From the NCBI RefSeq assembly GCF_030272615.1, contig NC_081406.1:219116997-219180996 (forward strand): a stretch of DNA of 64,000 nt. Reading direction: 5' to 3'. The DNA comes from Cryptomeria japonica (Eukaryota > Streptophyta > Pinopsida > Cupressales > Cupressaceae). The notes under the pieces are model-generated. The model was not told the DNA's origin, did no database searches, and worked only from the letters and a program-made list of their open reading frames with translations. The position numbers and the translations under genes are program-made. This document shows, one piece after another, positions 48,661-59,997 of the stretch (position 1 is the stretch's first letter; every line of letters starts with the position of its first letter).

Positions 48661-50162
48661 TATTGGCATTATAACAGACAAAGGGAGATTGTTGGCATTT
48701 CAATAAGGATATTGAGAAGGTTGTTGATGATTATGGATATAGCTGATTAAGGATGTTTACTGTCTTAATATTATTATTTTGTCATTGATGTCAAGAAATT
48801 GATTTTCTAATTTAGTATGATGTTGCCATATCTTAAGAAGTATGATTTGATGAGTATAAAGATGTTGGTAAAAGACACATAAAGAATGTAATGAATAAGG
48901 GGAGGAATAAGTTATTCAATGGGCAACTATTATCGAGTTAGACAATGATGAGATCATGGTGTTTAGATTGTTTTGATATCATACATATGTTATTGATTGT
49001 AAGGTTAATACTATACTATGTTACCGAGCAAAGAACCTAGTCGGTAAACCCTAAGGAACCTAGTTGGTAAACCCTAAGGTTATCGCTATCGATTAATGAA
49101 GGTGGAAAGTCTACCGAGTGAAGTTTAGTATTTACTGAGTTGTAACTAAGTAATAAAAAAATGCATTAAATGATTATTAGCATTATTTAATGAAGGAAGC
49201 TGATGAGCTGGAACTGATTAAATGATTGGTATGTCATGCATGAAGTTTGTTAAAGAATCTATGGCAAAGGAAAATCAACAGGAAGATCTACAACGCAGAT
49301 TGAACCGCAATACCCTAGCACAAGTTCCAAGAAATGTATGCAAGTTCCAAGGTAGGGTAAAACATTTTCAGATCGAAGGATACATTGAACCTAGTCAAGT
49401 TTGAAGATCTGATGACTATGATTGATCATGGGAAATGTGATCAAGGAGATTAAGCGGTTGGTGAATTGTTTTTAAATAAGGAACTGTTGATAAACAATGT
49501 ATGCGGGCAAGTGTATGCACAGGGATGCTACATAGTGATTACCGAGCATAGAAGCTTGAAGACCTATTTGGATAACAAAGTATAGAGCCCAGTAGATGGA
49601 CAAGATAAGTCCTATATTGCATTGAGCAAATAAGAATTTGCTTTAGCATTTTAGATGTGAAGTTGCAAATAGATTTTTATTACTGTTATTTTGTGAAGTG
49701 ACAAAAAATCTCTTAACCAAGTGGACTTAATAGTCTTATTTGTAAAACCCTCTAGCAAGGTGACATTCTGATTGAGTGTTTGAAATCCTAACAAAGTGAA
49801 GATCCTAATAGATCTGAGGGAAATCCCTTAACCGGGTCACATCTAGCAATGTGTTTGTAATCTTTAATAGGATTTTCTTTTAACCGATCATACTCTAGAA
49901 GAGTATATTTCTTAGTGGGTCCAAAATTCCACAGTGGATTTTCCCTATTTGGGTTTCCACGTTAAATATGGTGCTATGAGTGATATGATGTTTATATGCT
50001 TTTGAGTTTGCATGTTTAGCAGTTTTGGTTATATTACTGAAGTATATGTTACCGAGGTTGAATCTATTGTTTTTATGGAAGATTAATTTTGTATGATTCA
50101 CCCCCCCCCCTCTCATCTTATTAGCTTGGCATCTATACTTACATTAAGTATCAGAACTATCA
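48661..50162 (+). repeat. 3' LTR of the deleted copia element (1502 bp)
   Basis: Starts TATTGGCATTATAAC (TG mutated to TA) directly after the PPT gccaaagggggagat and ends AGAACTATCA. It has two copies of the 23-bp aacctagtcggtaaacc unit where the 5' LTR has one. It also differs by other short indels, for example an extra aataagaatttgcttt near 49627. Confidence 0.93.
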
Positions 50163-51509
50163 TTCTTGTGCTTCATCTATGATATCACTAGATTCTTTGG
50201 GACTTTCTATAGTAGGTGTATCTAAGAGATGATCTGGACACCATTCATACTCATTCGAGTCATTTTCTAAATCATCTACTTGCTCTCTACCAGTGTATGT
50301 AACTAGAATATTCAATGGTGCAAACAATTCTTTAATTCTTTCTACCTCTTCTCTCATACACTCTGGGACTTCTACTCCTTGTAGTGTTATTGTTGATACA
50401 ATTGGAACTTGCATACCAGCTGCTTGTTCTCTCTTGATTACCAATTCTTCTTGTTCATTTTCATACTGTTCCTGAGTTTGTTGAGTATTGATTTCCTGTG
50501 ATGTTGAAGGTAGTATCTTTTTCCTTCACTTAGGTTGATGGTGAGAAGTATGTTTCTGATCTGATGACTTTCTTGGATTGTACCCGAGTCCAACTTTATC
50601 ATTTGTAGACTTAGTTTGTAGTTGAATAGGTTCAGCAATAACTTCTTGACGCTTGCCCAGAGGACCGGTACCTGAATATCCCATATGTTGAATCATCTTA
50701 TAGCCTAGACCATATTATGTTGGGGAAATTTCATAATGTCATATTTCTTTGTTTGTACTATCTTCTTTGAAAATCCATTTGAGAACAACATCCTCTTCTA
50801 TTTCATCTACAAGGGAAGTAGAGGACTGTATAAAGAGACCATCATAAATGACATTTGGAGTTGAAGTTTGTGGATTCATAACCTCTGATGGTTTTCTTGA
50901 CTGTCTTGGCAATGGAGGAAGAGACATTAGTGAAATTACAGGTTCTATTTTGTATCCATCCATGCCAGTATTTGTAATTTTCAATTTCTTTTCTAAATCT
51001 TTCAGCAAAGTTTTTGAACTTTTAGCTTTAGAGGTTTCTCTATTATGAAGAACAAAAGAATCAATACTCCATGTTAAAATGCATTACATGTATAGCTTAT
51101 ATCAGCAGGAATACTGACTTCAACTCCATTATAAGGAAATTTCAAGCACTGATGATATGTAAATGGTACTGCCTTCATTTTGTCAATCCATGGCCTGCCC
51201 ACTAAGATGTTGTATGAAAGAGGAAGGAAGAGCACTTGAAAGACAATATATTTCCATGGTTCCTACCCTGATTGGCAATAGTACCAGACCTTTAGAGGTT
51301 CTTTCTTCTTCATCATAAGCTTTGATTGTTATTTTCTTTGTTGGATCAATGACATTTTTAGAAAATCCCAGCTGTGTCAGTAGATTGTAGGTACAAATAT
51401 TCAACCCAGTGCCTCCATCTATCAAAACATGTTTAACTTGGTGTTTATGGATCATAGATTTGATGTGTAATGGTTGTTTATGTGGGAGATTTAATGAGTT
51501 ATCATCTTC

Positions 51510-53989
51510 TTAAGAGAAAGTGACGTAATGAGGCAAAGTTAGGTGACCCACCATAGTAGTGAGTAAAGCTTTGTCTAGGATCTCTCTATGAGTAGAAGAG
51601 ATCTTAAGCAATTCTAAAATGGAGATTTGAGTGTTAGTTCTTTTCAATTGTTCGACGATGCTATAACTAGGAGAGGATGATGAAGTCAGATGCTTAGATT
51701 TAGTTGTTATTGTATCTATTTGTCTATTGAAAGAAGTTGGTAGGTTTGATGTTGTTTGAGATGAAGTTAAGGAACTAGATCCTTTGAGAGTAACCTTCTT
51801 TTGAGCGTGGGTCACAACATTTGTAGTTTGTGCTTGATTTTGTTTATCTTTGATTATGATCACATTGCAATATTTAGGTTGGGAAGATTCAATCATGTTG
51901 ATCATGTTGTCATTGTTAGTGTAGGTGTAATTGACTTTGGCACCACCCTTGGATTTTTAGGAATCACCTTGTTCATAAATAGGTAAGAGATCTTTAAAAG
52001 CTTTGTGATCAACATTAGTCGTGTGATTTCCAACAACGATCTTGCCAGTGTTGGTGAGGTCTTGAATTTCATGTCTGAGCTTCATGCAGATTTTTGTTGT
52101 ATAACCCTTGTTTCGATGGTGTTCACGGTATTTGTTTTCTCTCCACCATTTGGGTTTAACATTTGGATCATATGGTCTAGAATTATTTGGAAATGTTATT
52201 AGGTCATTTGCCAATAAAGTTTTAAAAGATGATTCATATGATTTGTCTAGAGGAGTAAAATCATGTTTAGGCTTTGAAAGCCAAGGTTTCTCTTTAAACC
52301 CTTCTTTTGATTTTTTTGGAGGATTTTTCCACTGTAGTTTCAGCTTCTTTGAGTGCTTGTGTGCCACTAGCTAGGTTAAATATCATGGATTTTGATTTTT
52401 CTTGAACAGTGTCTACCACTTTGTCATTAACAATGTTTCTATTGTTATCTTTGTTGTATTTTCAGTATTTGTTCTTTTCTTTAGAACTAGAACCTTGCAA
52501 TGCTTCTTTCCAAAGATACATCTCATATCTTTATAAGCACATCTTCCATTCTGAGGACAATGTCTACCATTTTGTTGAATGAAGGGTACACTTGCATTTG
52601 GATATTGTATTTCAATTCAAAGATCAGGGTATTGATGAAGATATCCATCTTCTCATAATCTGGATTAGGTTGCGAATATCTAGAGAATATCTTTCTCCAA
52701 CGTTGAAGAAAAGTGAGATAAGGTTCTCTTGTTTTATGTTTAGTGTTGCAAAGCTCAATCATAGTGACTGGATGATGAATGTTATAGGACTATTGTTTTA
52801 GAAACAATTGGATTAATTCCTCAAAAGTTTTGATTCCCATAGGTAGGATTCAAAACCATTCCATAGCTTGTCCTCAGCTTCTTGGGAAGAGGCACATGAG
52901 ATATGTTTGTTCATGCATGAATTACATACATAAAGCAAAAAATTCTCTGACATGGTCTTGAGGATCTGCATTTCCATCATATTTGTCAAACTTAGGAATC
53001 TCCACTCTTGAAGGGAATGGAGCCATGTAAAGGTTTTTGTAAAATGGAAACGGGCATATTGTATCCAGAGAAAATTGTTTTGATGTTTTATCCTTTTTTT
53101 TTCAGTTTTGTGATTAGCTCTGATACCATGTGAGATTTTGCCAAGATCAAGAGGCAATGGAAAGCACAAATAAGAGAGAACAAAATAGATGATAGGAATA
53201 AAATGTATTCTATCAAGATGAAAATATTGATCAACTGGATCATCAATCGTTGTTGTTACATACAATGAATATGAGCATGCTTATATAGGCAAGGCTATAT
53301 GGATATGTGAGCACACAAACATGACATGTGGCTCAATAAGAAACAAGGGTAGCTAGGAAATAGGTGTGGGTAGGTAGGAGAAACAATATAATAGTCCACA
53401 TGAGGTGGATCACCCACTAAATGTGGAGTGTAACAACAAGATCACACCATAAAATATGGAAATTCTCCTACACACACTATCTGAATGTGGCACAAACACC
53501 CAAGTGTCTCATATCCAAGCTACTATGAAATTCATTTCCTAAGTAAAATTAAGTAAGGTGTAATAATATCCAAGATGAATAATTATTTACACCAACAAAC
53601 GAGCATATCGTATCCAGAGAATATTGCTTTGATGTTTTATCCTTGTTTTTTAGTTCTATGATTTATGTCTGTAACGCTTGTAATTGTTTTTTTACCAGCA
53701 CTAAAGGTGTCTCTTCCTCTTTAGTGATGAGGGTTTCAATGTCATAATCAATAGGAATTTTAGTGCCTTGCTTTGCTAGCTCTAGAAAATGCTCTTCTTT
53801 TTCTCTAGACATGATGACCTTCATCACTTTTCGGAAATGTTTATCATTTAAACATTTATTTATAACAATTTTTGTAGGTTCAGATACTATAGATTCATCT
53901 GATGAGGAATCAATGTCAGTAGCATGGTTGCTGAGGTTGTCATAAGTATCACGTTTAGTAGCTTGTCTTTCTTGCCTTTCTCCAGACAT
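51510..53989 (-). pseudogene. Tat/Ogre gag, broken, with a nested LTR
   Basis: ATG at 53989 begins MSGERQERQATKRD, with an acidic DIDSSSDESIVSEP stretch. After a nested LTR the gag core reads APFPSRVEIPKFDKYDGNAD and QDHVREFFAL (about 53025-52930), a retrotrans_gag-type segment, then EPYLTFLQRWRKIFSR (about 52723). A zinc-knuckle relic YREHHRNKGYTTKICMKLR follows near 52100, with the first Cys replaced. The C-terminal part has ISILELLKISSTHREILDKAL (about 51640), a block found just before protease in Tat elements. Multiple stops and frame changes occur. Confidence 0.8.
53117..53597 (-). mobile_element. 469-bp copia-type LTR with primer-binding site, inserted in Tat gag
   Basis: On the minus strand the LTR starts TGTTGGTGTAAATAATT at 53597 and ends AAAATCTCACA at 53129, followed by TGGTATCAGAGC (53128-53117), the initiator-Met PBS. 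A TATA box (CCTATATAAGC, minus, about 53277-53287) is present. It is flanked not by 5-bp repeats but by two copies of the same gag segment, about 55 bp each (53043-53105 and 53604-53660). No copia protein is attached. Confidence 0.75.
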
Positions 53990-56241
53990 GGTAGGAGATA
54001 GGTGCTGATCAAAAATTGATATTTGTGATAATGAAGGTTTATTTGGGATGAGTTCTTCTACAAAGAATGGATTATAGTTTGATTAAAAGGATACTCCTTT
54101 TACATTTGTCATCTTTCTTGCGAGAACTTCTAGTTTAAGCAAGCATTTACAACTGACGGGACCGAGAGCTAGATGTGATGTAGAAGTCAAGATCAAATTG
54201 AAGCCAACTGTTCGTTTAATGTAGTGATTGAGAGAAGTAACTAAGATCTGGTCTAGTTTCAGGAACGATCTATCTTGTGTAAGACGTTATCTAAGTTTAC
54301 TTAAGTTTGATAAGATGTTATTTGAACTAGTTGGAAGATGATCGACAAAATCATGCAACACAATGGTAGGGTACATTATTGAGATTGTTTATGTTCAAAA
54401 TTAAGATAACTAGTTTTATGCTTGTCGTAGATTAATTTGGGTAATTTTGTCTGTTTTGACTAACAAGATCAGGAATTCATATGACAGAGTTTGCAGACCC
54501 AGATGACAATTTAGCAGTTTACAGACAATAAAGACAGTTTTTCGTACGAGTTGCTAGCTGATTTTGTATGACAGTTGGGTAGACTCCAAACGATAATCTA
54601 CTAACTGTGATGTATATTCCTACAACAGACTGTAAAAGACTAGATGACAGTTTTTCAGATTCGTATGATAGGTTTAACAGAGCTAGATGACAAACTTTTA
54701 AAATCAATGAAGACTTGTACGACAAGAGGTATATAGCAGGATAAAAATTTAAGAAAACTCGTACGACAAAGGACTGGACAAAAACAAAATTTTGACAGAC
54801 AAAGTTTTTTTTAATGACTGACGAAGACCAATTTTTGGACACGGATTGATATTTCGATGACTGACAGAGACCGGTTTTGGACATGGACATAGTTTATCAC
54901 TGAGTTGTTGATTTGTTTTCTCCAATTTTCATATTTTAGTTTTACTTTCAAGGATGAAAACACAAAAAAATGCAAGATATATGTAATGACTTCAATCACA
55001 ACACGCTAACCCTACGGAAGTTGGCTTAGAGAAGAAAACCTTTACTTGCTGACTTAGGTACACACCCAATAGCTAATCAAAATATGACCGCTAAGTCTCA
55101 CACAATTCTCAACACTGTATTGGTTGACTCCAAATGCTAATGGGGGCACGATATGCAAGTGTCTTGGGAGAGTTACTATCTCTCTTGCACAAAGATTATC
55201 CCCCTTTTGGAGGTGAATCGGGTAGCTTCTATCTTATAGTTCTTAGTCAGGAATTCCATTTGAAATTACCCCTTGAAGTCATGCAAGCATGATTGAGGCC
55301 TATAGCCCGACAAGGTACCAAAATAAGTTGTAGTCATGTAAACGTGATTAAGACCGCAAGGCCCTACAAAATGCCTAATATGAGAGATCGCAAAGAGAAA
55401 ACTCAAATAATCTCATCCTCTGAGACTTTAATCACCAGAGGCCTATTTATTATAGTGAGTTGGAATGCTCAGGTCTAGCTGTACTCACTTGGGTCGTTCT
55501 CATAGGTTGATTACTTTTTCCTACTATGACAGGCCTGCTCAAGGTATACAAATCTCAAAATTTAGAAAAAAGGTTTGAGGGTCTAGATTTCTAATTGTCT
55601 GTAAAAGACAAGAGCATACTCTCCTACCTCTCTGATTTTTCTAAAAAACACAAAAGACAAATTTGTTCTTTAACCAGATAGCAATTTAAGTGCCTAAAAA
55701 ATTGAACTTTACAGAATACATGAAGTTTGGTCAATTTTCTTTAGGCAATCTCCAAAACCAATGCATCAGTAGTCATTTTGTTTTCGATTCTTTGACAGGG
55801 GTATGTTTGATTGATAAATTCTCTGACAAACGTTCTGCAAGAAAATCATTTAGGCTATAAAAATCTCAGGCAAATAGAAGATAAACCAGTGTTAGCATCA
55901 GCGTTAGCAAATTCTAAATTCAATTTACAAAAAACCTTGAAAAGTATATTGTTTTTGAAATGATAAAACATAAATTCATACAACAGATTATACCTTTTCG
56001 CACGAGTATTCTCATAGGCCCGAATGATAAAAACACAGAGTTAAATTGTCAGAGCAAAAACTCCTACGTGTTCCTTTTCTGATCCGTACGATAAAACACA
56101 AGTGTTGACAAAATGTCGTATGAAGAAAGAGTTATACTTGTATGATATTTAGCAAAGGTTGTACGGACGAGACCTGAAAGATTAAAAAGTGAGTTCGAGG
56201 TCGAAGGATTGAATTCTAAGGCCCACGGTGGGCACCAAAAA
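53990..56241 (-). other. Tat element leader between PBS and gag
   Basis: About 2.2 kb without protein homology. It is studded with degenerate cgtacga / catacga motifs and atgacag/acagac repeats (54430-54900, 55980-56180). At 56221-56238 the minus strand reads GGTGCCCACCGTGGGC next to the 5' LTR, a PBS-like sequence of the kind I associate with Tat elements. The minus-strand frame 54519-54890 has no motif I recognise. Confidence 0.6.
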
Positions 56242-57276
56242 TGTGTGTGTGAAAAGTGGACCTGTATCTGTATCTGTATCTGAATACACAACACTTCAAT
56301 TAAGTCATTAGATGCATGGTTAGTAAATCAGTAATCAATAATTAACAATAAACCATTACAAAGTGACATGTTGCCTTCTAGTAGATGCGAGTTTATTCTT
56401 GCTCTCAGATTTCATATGCAATACCAATGACTAGACAACATCTAAACGAAGGATTTAATCTATATGAGCATGAATTTGAGCTAAATAGATGCAAGATTTA
56501 AGCTAGATTTGCAAGATTTAAGCTAACATGATTTAAGCAATATTAAGCTAGATGATTAACTAAGGATGCAATAACTAATATGTAATATCTCAATGCACAA
56601 ATTTGAATGAACCTAGAGAAAAAAGAAATAGCATGATAACAATATATTCTCCAGGATTCTTGAATGAGAGATGAAGACCTGAATTTATAGAAAATTCATA
56701 AAGAAACCAACGATTGAGATCAAATGATGATTGGCGGTTAAGACTTTTCAAGAGGAAGCACAATCCAGGTGAATTGATGTGATTGGATGTTTTTCTCAGT
56801 TTTAAAGGAAATTGAACTAAAATTAAGATAAAATCAGAAAAACTTGATTTATTCTCTATTTCATTCCATTTTGATATTTAAATGTTTTAATTGGTTTTTT
56901 GAGATTTTTCTTCAATTTTTAATTTAATTTTCAAGATTATCTCCAATTGATTTCTTTTCTCAAATTTTAATTCTTTTTTTGTCAATTAATTCATTTTTTG
57001 ATGATTTAATGGAAAATTTGATTTATTTAATTAAATATACTAGGATATTCAATAAAATAAATAGGATAAATATTTTTAAATGATTTACTTGGAAAGATAA
57101 ATTAATTAAATATATATTTAATTAACATTGGTTGATTTATTTGTCATGTGACATTTGATGATTTAAGAAATTAATTGTGTGCTCAAGATTAATTTTAATT
57201 ACCTTTGGTTAGGACCTTGGTGATGTTGTCAAGATTAGGGGTCCATGGTTTAGATGACCATTTTTAAGGTATTACA
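56242..57276 (-). repeat. 5' LTR of the Tat element
   Basis: It aligns throughout with 34615-35643. Its plus-strand start (tgtgtgtgtgaaaagtgg) contains a short tg run so the first base is uncertain by 2-4 positions. Three copies of tgtatc are present where the other LTR has two. Confidence 0.93.
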
Positions 57277-57281
57277 GTAGT

Positions 57282-59879
57282 TAGACTATATTGATAAAGG
57301 ATTACATGTTATTATTATCGTTATACATTAATGTATAAGTTGTATTGAATGGTTAGTACCAAACTTTTACAGATAGCCTTTGATTAAATTCTCTAGAGAT
57401 TATCTAGGAGTATGATCTATCACATTAACCCTTGAACCTAATAAGAGGAATACCTTGAGTATAGGTGATATCTTTGCATATTACATGAATGATGAAGATA
57501 TGTTTATTGTGAATGGAGAAGTAGACTTGTGGATATGGATAGATTGATGCACTTTCTTTCTCTATTATGTCATTGTATAATCTTGTATGCTATATAAGCT
57601 CTTGCATGATTTCATGTTTATAGATGCATTCTTTCATTGTCTCCTTGTTAGAGGCACATGTGTATTATGTGGTTGAGATGGCACCGAGACCTTGAAATGG
57701 TAGTCAAGCAAGGATTGTTGTTTCTATCTTCCCTTGTGTGTTATATGCACCTTGTATGTCATGATATTATTACACAAGTGTTAGAATGTGGATATGACAT
57801 GCTTGTTGCACAAAATTCTATTACTCTTGCTAGTATCACATTGTTAATCTTCCTCGTGCTCGTCTAGGTATCTTTCATGTCATGAAAGAATCTAGGGAAG
57901 TGTAACTACTTCGTGGTAGGGTGGAAATGCGCTCCGACAATGTTCTCATCGGGTATGTGCATGAGGCAGACAAATGTCGAGAGTTCCTATCAGCTTGGTC
58001 ATCATAATTTGTTGTTTATGCATTCATTGTATTTGACCATGTGGTCTATTGTAAAGGTATATGTTTACACATGATATATCTTGTTATCAACCTATGTACT
58101 CTAACTTTATATGTCAAAATGTAATTTTATGTCTCTCATATATTTATACATGTGGCATTAATGTATGCTTGTTGATGTGTAATTTGTGAATTATATTATT
58201 TTGATATTACAGTGGTCTTTACAATGGATATGATATGGCGCACTAACATGTGTGTGGTGCAGGATACAATGTGTGTGGTGCAGGATACAATGTGTGCATG
58301 ATTTATATGCTATATGATGTGATTATGACATGAGGTGCATGACATGTGCTGATGGATTTGTGACACAGGATGTGATGCATGGATGTCGTGATTTATGCTT
58401 ATGTAGATGACATGGATGATGGTGTATGACATGCTGACTTGTTGTGGATGCAAGATGTGATGCATATGCCATATGATTATATTTTTGGTGTTTTCTATGC
58501 ATATAGTATTATATGAGTGGAGTGCATAAGTGATGGATATGCAGACTAACTAGTGATGGATATGTAGACTAACCTACTTATGATGTAGGATGCAACATGG
58601 AATGCATTATGGATGCAAGATGCAAAGCTACATGCAGCTACGATGGGGCATGATGTAGATTTTATAGGAGTCGCTCAACCAAGACACACTACCCGGGGAC
58701 TGAAAAAAATGGAAGACAAGGATATGTGCACAAACCCAAACTAGGCATGAAGGTATAAAGGAAGATGCATGAGAGAATGTAGATGAATTCAATGAATGGG
58801 ATGCATGAAATGATTATGGAGTGTGAGCGCCCATGAGAACGGGTCACCATTTAGTGAGCACTTATCTTGATTTATCATTGTACGTGATGGACTAGGGTAT
58901 AAGGAACCAAAGTGAATTTCACAACCAATGCATGGACTGAAACATACAAATACATACACAAGACTAATCTAACACCATATAGAGTTACATAGAACTCTTC
59001 AAGAAATGGTACTAGAAAAACCATAAGCAGGAGACATGACCCAATTTAACATGAGATGGCCAAGACCTCATGAGGGTACACCAAGGGACATATCAAGAAA
59101 ACACACCAAAGAAAAACCACAACCAATAAGATCACATCCCTAATTTTGTTACTCCTAGCGTACCATGATATAAAGGATCGTCGAGACCAAGGGGAAAAAA
59201 AATAAAGGAGCTTAAAAAGATAAACAAAGATAAAAAAGAATCAAATCCAACACAAGTGTCTTAAATATATTTTACCAAAAGGATGAATAACAGATGAAAA
59301 CTTGATGTTGTCTAGCTAGAGGAAGGAAACATCTTGCGTAGACAGATGATGGGATGAGGGATCAATGAGATTGACTGACAAAAAGAACCCGATAGGATCA
59401 TGATGACAAAGATGCTCAAGGATAATTGTTCAAGAAGCAATTGATGGTATACAATCTCAAAGACCTAACCAACACACATATGTATAGTTGACACCTATAT
59501 TCAAGGCACCTATATACAACTAAAATGACAACTAAGAAGGAGGCAAGGGGGAATATATAGGGCATGACTAACACTATGCACAAAGAACCAGACACAAACT
59601 ATAGACAAGAAACTATGAATAGGTGAAGCAAAAGGTGGAGTAGATGGATGGAAACCATGGATGAGGAGATGTGGGTAATGTGAGATATCAACCTAGAAAA
59701 GATAGATGCAAAGGAGATACAAGTAAGTGTGGGTAGCAAAGGATATTGCACTGCAGAAGTTGGATGCGAAGAACTAAAGGGTAATGGATTTTCCCTTTAC
59801 AATTAGCACTTGTTTCCAATTTTTTACCATGTATAATGCCCAAGGCACCACCAAGAGAGATTTTCAGCATAGGAAGAAC
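57282..59879. other. Unassigned; repeat-rich, probably PMD-flank remains of the second Tat relic
   Basis: 57282-58200 shows no homology that I recognise. 58247-58292 holds two tandem copies of a 22-bp unit (gtgtgtggtgcaggatacaat). 58290-58640 is rich in gatgtgatgcatgg motifs like the 3' flanks of the PMD genes. 58800-59870 resembles the spacer 39360-40380 in position, but similarity is weak by eye. Confidence 0.4.
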
Positions 59880-59970
59880 TTATTTTTCTTTATTATTTTT
59901 CCATTTTTTTCTTTTTTTTTTTGTTTTTGTATTTTTTATATTTTACAAAAAAAATTAAAAAAATTCTATT
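59880..59970 (-). repeat. A-rich tract downstream of integrase (minus strand)
   Basis: A T-rich run on the plus strand (tttttttcttttttttttg and similar), equivalent in place to the tract at 40399-40415 of the intact Tat element. Confidence 0.6.
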
Positions 59971-59997
59971 TTAGAACATTAGGTACACTACCGTAGA

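Larger units (their letters stand above)
44780..50167 (+). mobile_element. Ty1/copia element, internally deleted, inserted in Tat pol
   Basis: The element is 44785-50162 (5378 bp), with near-identical flanks ctctt (44780-44784) and ttctt (50163-50167). It is the same family as 25885-32684: same LTR blocks, PPT type and pol. Only about 2.4 kb remains between the LTRs because everything from late gag to early RT is missing. It keeps a full 5' LTR and PBS that the other copy has lost. Confidence 0.93.
40490..51470 (-). pseudogene. Tat/Ogre pol: protease, RT, RNase H, archaeal-type RNase H, integrase
   Basis: The minus strand reads protease (VLIDGGTGLNICT, NILVGRPWIDKMKAVPFTYH; about 51470-51100), a linker split by the copia insertion (44785-50162), and RT with RVCTDFKDLNKAC, MPFGLKNARETYQR and the YIDD box (MEDYIDDTLVK, about 43050). 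Then come RNase H (LYISATDTSLGALLAQ, 42620), the archaeal-type RNase H (WKMFFDGSF, NNIVEYEAL, YGDSQLIINQ, with acidic residues present; 42190-41980), the integrase finger (HEGICGSH ... CKKCQLH, about 41535-41400), TDNGGQF and PQGNGQDEASNK, and the end block PNWVGPYILTAVFGSGAYQL. Stops near 42900, 42348, 41868 and 41322 and a frameshift near 41590 break it. The archaeal-type RNase H defines the Tat clade. Confidence 0.9.
34610..57281 (-). mobile_element. Tat/Ogre-type Ty3/gypsy retrotransposon, 22.7 kb, with antisense PMD gene
   Basis: The element is 34615-57276, flanked by the 5-bp duplication gtagt (34610-34614 and 57277-57281). It is oriented on the minus strand: 5' LTR on the right, then PBS, leader, gag, protease, RT, RNase H, a second archaeal-type RNase H, integrase, a plus-strand PMD gene, PPT and 3' LTR. 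The double RNase H and an ORF between pol and 3' LTR are Tat/Ogre hallmarks. A copia element (44785-50162) and a small LTR (53129-53597) are nested inside. Without them it is about 16.7 kb. All ORFs are damaged. Confidence 0.93.

Noticed and set aside
52813-53265. 150-codon minus-strand ORF as a novel protein
   Set aside because: Its N-terminal part is LTR and PBS sequence of the nested 469-bp element running out of frame into Tat gag.
16151-58200. A further LTR retrotransposon starting tgtcacgaacc at 16151 and holding the LINE and Tat insertions
   Set aside because: The start looks LTR-like, but I could not find a second LTR, a primer-binding site or a matching duplication.
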